This document shows, piece after piece, positions 1-5,265 of a DNA stretch of 5,309 bases (the first letter of the stretch is position 1; every line of letters starts with the position of its first letter). The position numbers were made by a program, and so were the translations under genes. This DNA comes from Methylobacter sp. Its GTDB lineage: Bacteria > Pseudomonadota > Gammaproteobacteria > Methylococcales > Methylomonadaceae. The stretch covers positions 1 through 5,309 of the forward strand of contig JAQTLI010000242.1 of NCBI GenBank assembly GCA_028714995.1, given 5' to 3'. The notes under the pieces are model-generated. The model did no database searches. It was not told where the DNA came from and saw nothing but the letters and a program-made list of their open reading frames with translations.

Positions 1-1355
1 ATCCCTGGGCATTCGTCAAAGGCGCACCCGAAGTTATTCTCAGCCGTTGTACCTTGATCCGAACCGATCAAGGAGTACGGGAATTGACTGAGAGCGACCG
101 CACCCGACTGCTCCAGGCTAACACGTTACTGGCACACGATGCCCTGCGTGTGCTTGCCATCGTTGAGCGGTCCCTGGATGGCTTCAGTTTCGAAGAGGGG
201 GTGGTTGTGAACGACACCGAGATCGAGAAGGAACTCACTCTTTTGGGGCTCGTAGGCTTACAGGACCCACCACGCGCCGAGGCGAAGGAGGCCGTAGTCA
301 AGTGCAAACGAGCCGGCATCAAAACTGTGATGATCACTGGCGATCATCCCGATACTGCACGGGCAATAGGCCATGAATTGGGCATTCTTGGCAAGGGCGA
401 CGAAGTTCTCGTGGGAGCCGAACTTGACCACCTGGACGACGAAGCGCTGAAGCAACGGGTATCGCAGGTTTCCGTTTATGCGCGGGTTACCGCCGAGCAC
501 AAGCTCCGCATTGTCCGCGCATGGAAGGCCCGGGGCGCAGTTGTGGCGATGACAGGAGACGGAGTTAACGATGCACCTGCACTCAAGGAGGCGTCCATCG
601 GTATCGCCATGGGCATCACCGGCACCGAGGTGACTAAAGGGGCTGCCGACATCATCATTACCGATGATAACTTTGCCTCCATTGTCGCTGCCGTAGAGGA
701 AGGCCGTGGCATTTATGACAATATCGCCAAAACGTTGGCCTATCTGCTGGGCGGCAATACCGGCGAATTGATCGTAATGTTGAGCGCGGTCCTTCTGGGC
801 TGGCCACTGCCGCTTCTGCCGCTGCATCTTCTGTGGATCAACCTGGTGACAGACGGCTTGCCGGCGCTCGCTCTAGCGACTGATCCGATTGACCCCGGCG
901 TGTTGAATCGCCCGCCGCGGCGTTCTCAGGATGCACTATTCAACCGGGAGTTCCTCGCACTAACCCTGCTCACTGGCTTGCTGACTGCCGGCGTTACTCT
1001 CGGCGTGTTTGCCTATGAACTCTACATCGACAACAGCCTTGAGCAAGCCCGCGATGCCGCCTTTACCGCCCTGGTGATCGCCGAGTTGCTGCGCGCATTC
1101 GGCGCGCGGAGCGAGCAGCGTACCATTTGGCAGATAGGCCTATTTTCCAACCTGCGCTTGTTTCTGATCGTGGCGGTGAGCTTCGCTTTGCAATTGGCGA
1201 TTCACCATGTCCCCATGCTGCAAACGCTGTTCCAGATCGAGCCGGTTACGCTAAATCAGTGCGTGGCGTGGATCGGAATTGGATTCATACCGCTGATTGT
1301 CCTGGAACTGAGAAAAGTCATCCGCCGCCCCCCAAGTAAAGAAGGCTTGAAATAA
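1..1355 (+). CDS. P2A-type cation-transporting ATPase, probably Ca2+ (C-terminal part, 5' end missing)
   Basis: The open frame enters from the left edge (first full codon at position 3), so the start, the actuator domain, M1-M4 and the DKTGT phosphorylation motif lie outside the window. Seen here: the nucleotide-binding motif KGAPE (18-32), TGD of the P domain (336-344), the hinge motif TGDGVNDAP (552-578), then six membrane segments corresponding to M5-M10. Residues matching Ca2+ site I of the SERCA family are all present: N and E of NTGE in M5 (756-767), N, T and D of NLVTD in M6 (840-854), and the Glu of M8 in VIAEL (1083-1085). From family knowledge, this enzyme would use ATP to export Ca2+ or a similar cation across the inner membrane. 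The C-terminus looks complete and ends in a basic tail. The next gene is 157 bp downstream with its own ribosome binding site. GC is clearly higher than in the following genes. The family is very secure; Ca2+ specificity is inferred and Mn2+ or another cation remains possible. Confidence 0.95.
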   Translation, partial: PWAFVKGAPEVILSRCTLIRTDQGVRELTESDRTRLLQANTLLAHDALRVLAIVERSLDGFSFEEGVVVNDTEIEKELTLLGLVGLQDPPRAEAKEAVVKCKRAGIKTVMITGDHPDTARAIGHELGILGKGDEVLVGAELDHLDDEALKQRVSQVSVYARVTAEHKLRIVRAWKARGAVVAMTGDGVNDAPALKEASIGIAMGITGTEVTKGAADIIITDDNFASIVAAVEEGRGIYDNIAKTLAYLLGGNTGELIVMLSAVLLGWPLPLLPLHLLWINLVTDGLPALALATDPIDPGVLNRPPRRSQDALFNREFLALTLLTGLLTAGVTLGVFAYELYIDNSLEQARDAAFTALVIAELLRAFGARSEQRTIWQIGLFSNLRLFLIVAVSFALQLAIHHVPMLQTLFQIEPVTLNQCVAWIGIGFIPLIVLELRKVIRRPPSKEGLK

Positions 1356-1371
1356 AAATGAAGTTTCAAGC
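1345..1371 (+). other. Inverted repeat spanning the ATPase stop codon
   Basis: GCTTGAAA (1345-1352) is matched perfectly by TTTCAAGC (1364-1371), with an 11-base loop that begins with the TAA stop. No T-run follows, so it is not a standard rho-independent terminator. It could weakly stabilise the 3' end of the transcript or be chance. Confidence 0.35.
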
Positions 1372-1501
1372 AGACACACAATCCTACGCTTTGGAAACGG
1401 AATACGCAGGTTAAGTTAGCACCGAATAGAGAAGGACTGAAAACCATTTAGCTACTAAGGTACTTAAGCTTGTTAAATTGGCGGCAATTCAAACAAACAA
1501 T

Positions 1502-1509
1502 GGGGGTGA
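1502..1509 (+). promoter_or_regulatory. Ribosome binding site of the cytochrome-porin gene
   Basis: A G-rich Shine-Dalgarno stretch, GGGGGTGA, lies 3 bases before the ATG at 1513 (6 bases counting from the G-run). It is strong and fixes this start, which is also followed directly by a good signal peptide. I see no convincing sigma-70 promoter between 1356 and 1501. A short AATTG-GCGG-CAATT dyad at 1476-1489 is the only other symmetry there. Confidence 0.7.
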
Positions 1510-1512
1510 TTT

Positions 1513-2895
1513 ATGCAAACTTTTTTTAAACGAAGTTACAATTTGAATTATTTTCCGGCATTGCTACTGGCATTAATGTCAGTCATTTTGTTAACAAGTC
1601 CAGAAGCGGAAGCTATGCCGAGTTTATCCCGGCAAACAGGCGTGGCCTGTAATCAGTGTCATACCCAATCCTTCGGGCCTAACCTGACGCCTTTCGGTCG
1701 TGATTTCAAACTGGGCGGCTATACGATGGGCGGGGGCAGTGGCATTGCTGCCAAATTGCCGCCACTCGGTGGCATGGTACAGGGATCATTCACCAATACA
1801 CAAAAGGATCAGACAGTACAAAGCCAAAGTCAACCAGATGGAACTCTACGATCCGGCTATAATAAAAACAATAATTTCACTTTCGATGAAGCGTCTTTGG
1901 TTTATGCAGGCCGTATTTATGGCAAGGTTGGTGCGTACAGTCAGTTAACTTATAACGGCTATGAGGATCGGCTTGTAATGGAACACACCGATATCCGTTT
2001 TGCCGATCAATTAGATTTGGACGATACCCCCATTACTTACGGTATCTCTTTAAATAACAATCCAACCGTACAGGACTTGTGGAATACAACCCCAGTCTGG
2101 GGATTTCCTTATACTGGAAGTGGGGTACAGCCGGAAGTCGGAGCCCGCCCATTGATTGATGATGCACTGGGATCTCAAGTAGGCGGCGCTACCGCTTATA
2201 CGATGATTAACGATCTGCTTTATCTGGAAGCCGGCGCTTATGGCTCATTTTCCAGCAATTTCCAGAATGCATTCGGTATTCCCGGGCCTGACAGGGTCAG
2301 TCTCGATGGTCCTGCGCCCTATTGGCGTGTCGCGCTGCAACATGACTGGCAGGGTCACTATTTTTCGCTGGGTCACTTCGGTATGAGTGCCGATGTTTTT
2401 CCCGGACGTGACAAGACTTTTGGCGCTAATCATTTTACCGATGCCGCAGTCGATGCGACTTATCAGTACATGGCGAATCCGAAACATATCTTTGAAATCA
2501 AAACGGCTTATATTTATGAAGATCAGAAGCTATCGGCAGATCGAGGGGCGACATCTGATCCAACTACGGGTAGAACCTATTTGGCAACGTATAACCTCAA
2601 TCTTGCTTATACGTACGACCAAACCTATGGTTTGACTTTCGCGTATAAGAAAATAAATGGATCGCATGCTGCCCAATTTGACGAGGAGGGTAGTATCGTT
2701 GCTCAAACCAGGCCAAACAGCCAATTCTATACAGCTGAACTGGTTTATGTTCCATTCGGCAAATCCAATTCGTATTCGTATCTGATGAATTTGCGTACCA
2801 GCTTGCAGTATATTGGCTATTCTCAAGCCAATGGCACAAATACTGATGCTCAATTTAACAATACTTTCATGGTGAATGGTTGGTTAGCTTTTTAA
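1513..2895 (+). CDS. Cyc2-like fused monoheme cytochrome c and outer-membrane porin
   Basis: The 460-residue product starts with a signal peptide (basic KR at 6-7, hydrophobic 14-28, likely cut after AEA at 34). Next comes one c-type heme site, CNQCH (46-50), set in a conserved-looking block: AMPSLSRQTG just before it and PNLTPFGRDFKLGGYTM (56-72) just after it. This matches the pattern I know from Cyc2 outer-membrane iron oxidases (AxPxFARxTG, CxxCH, then P-x-L-x-x-FGR-x-FK-x-x-GY), with one extra residue between heme and proline. The remaining roughly 380 residues are rich in alternating aromatic and polar stretches typical of a beta-barrel, and the chain ends in Phe, the usual outer-membrane signature. 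Cyc2 proteins are of similar length (about 430-485). The inferred role is electron transfer through the outer membrane; the donor may be Fe(II), but this wider family also occurs in organisms not known to oxidise iron. The architecture is well supported, the substrate is not. A convergent cytochrome gene follows. Confidence 0.8.
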   Translation: MQTFFKRSYNLNYFPALLLALMSVILLTSPEAEAMPSLSRQTGVACNQCHTQSFGPNLTPFGRDFKLGGYTMGGGSGIAAKLPPLGGMVQGSFTNTQKDQTVQSQSQPDGTLRSGYNKNNNFTFDEASLVYAGRIYGKVGAYSQLTYNGYEDRLVMEHTDIRFADQLDLDDTPITYGISLNNNPTVQDLWNTTPVWGFPYTGSGVQPEVGARPLIDDALGSQVGGATAYTMINDLLYLEAGAYGSFSSNFQNAFGIPGPDRVSLDGPAPYWRVALQHDWQGHYFSLGHFGMSADVFPGRDKTFGANHFTDAAVDATYQYMANPKHIFEIKTAYIYEDQKLSADRGATSDPTTGRTYLATYNLNLAYTYDQTYGLTFAYKKINGSHAAQFDEEGSIVAQTRPNSQFYTAELVYVPFGKSNSYSYLMNLRTSLQYIGYSQANGTNTDAQFNNTFMVNGWLAF

Positions 2896-2902
2896 CCTGA
2901 AC

Positions 2903-2925
2903 CTACCCGACTAAACATCGGGTAG
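2903..2925. terminator. Hairpin between convergent cytochrome genes, probable bidirectional terminator
   Basis: CTACCCGA (2903-2910) pairs perfectly with TCGGGTAG (2918-2925) around a 7-base loop, 7 bases after the cytochrome-porin stop and 26 bases beyond the 3' end of the opposing gene. The position between two convergent genes is exactly where a shared terminator is expected. Neither strand has a strong T-run after the stem, so efficiency is uncertain. Confidence 0.6.
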
Positions 2926-2951
2926 ATTAGATGACTCCTTATAAAGCTGGA

Positions 2952-3704
2952 TTAAGTGTTCGGATGATGTTCTTTTGCCAGTTTCCAAGGAAGTATCCAC
3001 ATCTGGTATAAGCTGATGAACAACATTGCTGTTGAAGCTAATGAATAACCATAGCCGCCAATAATTGTAATCCAGGCAAATTCAGGGTTCAGCTTGGTGA
3101 GCCACCATGAAATAACATCGATAATCAGGAAGGCAAATGGAATTATTACCAACGTAGCCTTGATCCATTCCGGAATCCCCACCGCAAATAAAAAAATTGC
3201 CCCCATCAGCATGAATATAAAGGCAATACCAAAAAGATGGACATGTGACTGTTTTATTAGCGAGACAAAGGAAATTCCAGTATCGATGCTGGCAAATTTC
3301 TGAACATTTTCCAGTTTGGAAAAATCCGGCAAGGAAGAACCATCATGGTGGCAAGTAGTGCAATGGGTCTCAAATATATTTTTAAACCTGGAATCCCAAT
3401 CTTTGGGCGGAGCGCCTGCACGCGCCCATTTAATAATTTCAATACGTACCTGGGGTGGCGCATTGTTTTTCATAGGGCCATTAAGCTTGGCTTCCAGGGT
3501 TGATCCATTACGATCACCGTAATAACTGTAAACAATGTCGTCTACCGATAATCCAAATTTGCCATCAGCCATACCGTGGGTCATAAAAATTAGCGCACCA
3601 GCCATCAATAAACCTAAGCCTATGGTCAGAAGGTAGCCAGTAAACAGCATCTTTATTGATAAAGGTAGCCAAGGCAGGCCTTTTTGGAGTTCTTGATAAT
3701 TCAT
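2952..3704 (-). CDS. Inner-membrane protein with one c-type heme site and four predicted helices
   Basis: The 250-residue product has a first hydrophobic helix (about 17-42), a polar region with a c-type heme site CTTCH (115-119, followed by a further His), then three helices (about 153-175, 182-202, 208-235). With the heme loop in the periplasm, where c-type hemes are attached, both termini would be cytoplasmic. The second helix begins KQSHVHLFGIAF; its two histidines (154, 156) and H43 at the end of helix 1 could bind a further cofactor, but that is speculation. No distal Met can be assigned with confidence. I do not recognise a named family; it resembles unnamed membrane-bound monoheme proteins of chemolithotrophs. 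A likely role is passing electrons between the quinone pool and periplasmic carriers. The ATG start has only a weak AGGA (3715-3718) 10 bases upstream, but the hydrophobic N-terminal segment follows closely, which supports it. It is convergent with the cytochrome-porin gene, so they are not co-transcribed. Confidence 0.85.
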   Translation of the reverse strand: MNYQELQKGLPWLPLSIKMLFTGYLLTIGLGLLMAGALIFMTHGMADGKFGLSVDDIVYSYYGDRNGSTLEAKLNGPMKNNAPPQVRIEIIKWARAGAPPKDWDSRFKNIFETHCTTCHHDGSSLPDFSKLENVQKFASIDTGISFVSLIKQSHVHLFGIAFIFMLMGAIFLFAVGIPEWIKATLVIIPFAFLIIDVISWWLTKLNPEFAWITIIGGYGYSLASTAMLFISLYQMWILPWKLAKEHHPNT

Positions 3705-3997
3705 AAAGAGAGGATCCTGTGGACATATTAAATGAAGGGTTAGGTGTCAATGATCTCCCGATGGTTTTGTTATCCTCGTTTGGTTATACGCAAAAACCAA
3801 AACTAACCATGTTGCCGTTTGGCTAGAGTCTGTCAGCATTTTTGACTCTTCGGATTTAACGAGATTTATCATTGATTCACAAGTGTTCACCTTACCGTCT
3901 AAGCTTATCCTACCGCGTGTCCGAGGTCATCTTTCGATTGGGTTATATTGTTAGAATGGCTTCAAATATCACAGTACTGTTAATGCTTGGACTTTTA
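3705..3997. other. Non-coding stretch upstream of the membrane cytochrome gene
   Basis: I find no credible gene on either strand in these 293 bases. The only structure noted is a nested imperfect dyad: ATGGTT (3761-3766) with AACCAT (3805-3810), and inside it TTTGGTT (3779-3785) with AACCAAA (3795-3801). It lies 57-106 bases upstream of the cytochrome start, where a regulator could bind or where an RNA hairpin could form. Confidence 0.4.
3725..3750 (-). promoter_or_regulatory. Possible promoter of the membrane cytochrome gene
   Basis: On the minus strand a perfect -35 hexamer TTGACA (3745-3750) lies 40 bases before the ATG. The best -10 match, TAATAT (3725-3730), gives a spacer of only 14 bases, and the properly spaced hexamer is poor. 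This could be an activator-dependent promoter or a chance match. Confidence 0.25.
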
Positions 3998-4107
3998 GGG
4001 AAGCGCTGATTAAATCGCACTCCAGCGACAATTGCCAAACAAGTATATTTTTTCAAAAATCGCCGTTTGGCAATTGTGACTGAAAAGTGATTTGTTCAGC
4101 GCTTCCC
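3998..4107. mobile_element. MITE-like palindromic element, 110 bp, flanked by TA
   Basis: The left end GGGAAGCGCTGATTAAATC (3998-4016) and the reverse complement of the right end (4089-4107) agree at 17 of 19 bases, the first 12 perfectly. Inside, ACAATTGCCAAAC (4028-4040) is matched perfectly by GTTTGGCAATTGT (4065-4077) around a 24-base loop, so almost the whole element can fold into one long hairpin. TA lies directly on both sides (3996-3997 and 4108-4109), consistent with a TA target duplication; YTAG on both sides (TTAG, CTAG if one base is taken inside the left end) would also fit IS5-type insertion. It contains no coding capacity, so it would depend on a transposase elsewhere. It ends 7 bases beyond the last stop codon of the small-gene operon and may now act as a terminator for it. 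Confidence 0.75.
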
Positions 4108-4114
4108 TAGTGAA

Positions 4115-4417
4115 TTAATGGGTGATTTTTCCATCCTTTGAAATACTTGTCCTTTGTTCCAGCAATGCTGCGGTTATATTTTGCCATTGTTGCAGCAGTC
4201 CTAAGTACAGGGTTCTGCAGTTAGGAGAATCGACTACATCAGGATGCTCAATCACCAGGCGAATGTGGCTGACAATAAAGTGGGCAAGTTTGGGGCATTG
4301 ATTTTTATGGAACCGCGTCATTAAAAAGCAGAGAGTTGAATGCAATTTAACAAATGATAAATCATCCGTTTTTTTCTCTTTAATGAGCGTTACGATGCTA
4401 TCCAGATTTTGTTCCAC
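4115..4417 (-). CDS. Small hypothetical protein, third gene of the Fur-controlled operon
   Basis: This is a 100-residue product with a GTG start and a good Shine-Dalgarno (AAGGA, 6 bases upstream on the minus strand), 22 bases after the stop of the preceding gene. It has no signal peptide, no membrane helix and no metal-binding cysteine pair, and looks like a helical cytoplasmic protein. A central block, from Leu25 to Leu54, aligns without gaps to residues 12-41 of the upstream gene's product as read from its first ATG (8 of 30 identical, including Q-x-P, then A, I and RL), and a Y-x6-W pair follows in both (Y71/W78 here). The two are therefore probably diverged paralogs. I cannot name a family or function; the operon context implies production under iron limitation. 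The MITE-like element lies just beyond its stop. Confidence 0.75.
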   Translation of the reverse strand: MEQNLDSIVTLIKEKKTDDLSFVKLHSTLCFLMTRFHKNQCPKLAHFIVSHIRLVIEHPDVVDSPNCRTLYLGLLQQWQNITAALLEQRTSISKDGKITH

Positions 4418-4439
4418 GGTTTTTCCTTTATAGTGTTAA

Positions 4440-4706
4440 TCAGTTGCATTCATGAAGTTGAACAAAATCATTAAGCTGATTTTGCATTTTTGGGGAATGT
4501 CTCGGGTTAGTTGTGTGGCAAGTCAGCCATGACTTCGACTGTTTGACGTAACCTTCCCGCTTGTTTTTAGCAATATTCAACAAGCTAAGTAAGCGGTAGT
4601 ATCGAGAAATGAGCAGAGCAATGCAGGGATTTTGCAGAGATTCATATTGAATTTTCAAATATTCAATAGCCATTAATAACACCTCTTGCTTATCGTTATC
4701 CGACAT
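4440..4706 (-). CDS. Small hypothetical protein, second gene of the Fur-controlled operon
   Basis: The start is chosen at the second of two in-frame ATGs (MSDNDK). AGGAG sits about 8 bases before it but almost abuts the first ATG at 4712, which is too close to be used. The product is then 88 residues. The reading frame overlaps the stop of the upstream 65-residue gene by 11 bases, a typical sign of translational coupling. The protein is soluble-looking and basic, with scattered cysteines (C30, C65 and C89 counted from the first ATG) and no clear metal motif. Residues 12-41 align without gaps with the next gene's product, and Y55/W62 match its Y-x6-W pair. The C-terminal part is rich in Asn, Gln and His. 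Function unknown; I do not recognise a named family. Confidence 0.72.
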   Translation of the reverse strand: MSDNDKQEVLLMAIEYLKIQYESLQNPCIALLISRYYRLLSLLNIAKNKREGYVKQSKSWLTCHTTNPRHSPKMQNQLNDFVQLHECN

Positions 4707-4893
4707 AACCATTCTCCTGATATCTGGATTTATTCTTTTTTGTTAATTTCACAGCAGATAGAAATAATTTCCAGACAGTTTTTTTCGAATCAGCATTCAG
4801 ACACTTAAAATCCATGACATGAATAGACCCACTCTCAATCAATGACGCTAAAATGTTTGGCGAAATGGCTATGTGTATCAAATTATTTTTCAT
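4696..4893 (-). CDS. Small hypothetical protein, first gene of the Fur-controlled operon
   Basis: This is a 65-residue product with no signal peptide or membrane helix. The core, from LASLIESGSIHVMDFK to SKKTVWKLFLSAV, looks like a compact helical domain, followed by a Lys-rich tail. The pattern of a short leucine helix, then DFKCLN, then S-K-x2-VW-K-L, vaguely resembles small iron-regulated proteins I have seen beside siderophore-receptor genes, but I cannot name a family. The ATG is only about 25 bases from the predicted transcription start and lacks a clear Shine-Dalgarno, so translation may be weak. An internal start is less likely because it would cut off the first helix. It overlaps the next gene by 11 bases. 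Expression should be derepressed when iron is scarce, judged from the promoter. Confidence 0.72.
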   Translation of the reverse strand: MKNNLIHIAISPNILASLIESGSIHVMDFKCLNADSKKTVWKLFLSAVKLTKKNKSRYQENGYVG

Positions 4894-4920
4894 ATAAAAA
4901 CCGGATAGAGTTTTATTTGA

Positions 4921-4947
4921 TGTAAATGATAATGATTCTCATTTACA
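4921..4947. promoter_or_regulatory. Fur box, near-perfect
   Basis: A 27-base palindrome is centred on G4934, with 12 of 13 base pairs matching on each side. Its core TGATAATGATTCTCA (4927-4941) matches the 7-1-7 Fur consensus TGATAATnATTATCA at all but one position. It covers the -10 box and the whole spacer of the minus-strand promoter, so Fe-loaded Fur would block polymerase directly. The site lies 28 bases upstream of the first small gene. Confidence 0.92.
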
Positions 4948-4953
4948 TGTCAA
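4926..4953 (-). promoter_or_regulatory. Sigma-70 promoter of the three-gene operon
   Basis: On the minus strand, -35 TTGACA (4948-4953, perfect) and -10 TATCAT (4926-4931, five of six) are separated by 16 bases. Transcription would start near 4919, giving a leader of about 25 bases before the ATG at 4893. The Fur box overlaps all but the -35 hexamer. Confidence 0.82.
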
Positions 4954-5190
4954 GTAAATTTCTTTTCCCTCTGATTTTAGGGGGCGATAATTTGAAACCA
5001 TGCTTGAACCGTGAAAGCGGGCTGCACACGACTTCATTTAAGAGTGCAATACCCGGGATCGCTCTGTCTTGGGTTTTTTCAAGGGACACCGGGGGATGCC
5101 AGACGTCCTACCTACCGGCATTGACGCACCAATATATTGGCAACATGGGTCATTCTCCACGATTCGAGAAATGAAATAGAGTAAATAGTA
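4954..5190. other. Intergenic stretch without assignable gene, locally more GC-rich
   Basis: This is the space between the two Fur-controlled promoters. The part from about 4980 to 5160 is visibly richer in G and C than the AT-rich sequence on each side and contains G and C runs (acccggg, accggggga). Several frames stay open through it: one on the + strand over roughly 4926-5174, another + frame from about 5042 to 5177, and one on the minus strand. None has a convincing start, ribosome binding site or recognisable domain. It could be a gene or transposon remnant, or a structured leader or RNA. Confidence 0.4.
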
Positions 5191-5191
5191 T

Positions 5192-5217
5192 TGCGAACGA
5201 TTCGCATTAAGTATAAA
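5192..5217 (+). promoter_or_regulatory. Second Fur box overlapping a promoter for the rightmost gene
   Basis: TGCGAACGATTCGCA (5192-5206) is a perfect 6-bp dyad around CGA and matches the 7-1-7 Fur consensus at 10 of 15 positions; such TGCGAA...TTCGCA variants are familiar in betaproteobacteria. A -10-like TATAAA (5212-5217) follows, with a weak -35 (TTGCGA, 5191-5196) at a short 15-base spacing inside the box. The leader to the ATG at 5266 would be roughly 40 bases. Repression by Fur is the natural reading. Confidence 0.7.
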
Positions 5218-5265
5218 CTAAGACTCTAATACTTCTTGTCTCTAAATTTCCTATGGGAAGGTCTT

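Noticed and set aside
258..827. Long open frame on the minus strand inside the ATPase
   Set aside because: The + strand carries unmistakable P-type ATPase motifs across the same bases. Long antisense frames are common in GC-rich genes.
2530..2853. Open frames on the minus strand inside the cytochrome-porin gene
   Set aside because: They are antisense to a well-supported gene and have no start signals or recognisable domains.
3862..3879. Possible third Fur-like site (TTTATCATTGATTCA)
   Set aside because: Only one half-site resembles the consensus. There is no symmetry around the expected centre and no suitable promoter nearby.
3814..4071. Ten-base repeat GCCGTTTGGC at 3814-3823 and 4062-4071
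   Set aside because: Similarity does not extend to either side, so a second MITE remnant is not supported.
4350..4366. TGATAAATCA palindrome resembling part of a Fur box
   Set aside because: It lies within the 100-residue coding region with the wrong spacing for a 7-1-7 site. A chance AT-rich palindrome is more likely.
4706..4712. First ATG (4712) as start of the second small gene
   Set aside because: The Shine-Dalgarno AGGAG lies directly against it. The ATG six bases later has normal spacing.
4926..5174. Open + strand frame of 82 codons between the two Fur boxes
   Set aside because: Its ATG lies inside the Fur box, there is no ribosome binding site, and the translation shows no domain. 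Two other frames are open over much of the same stretch.
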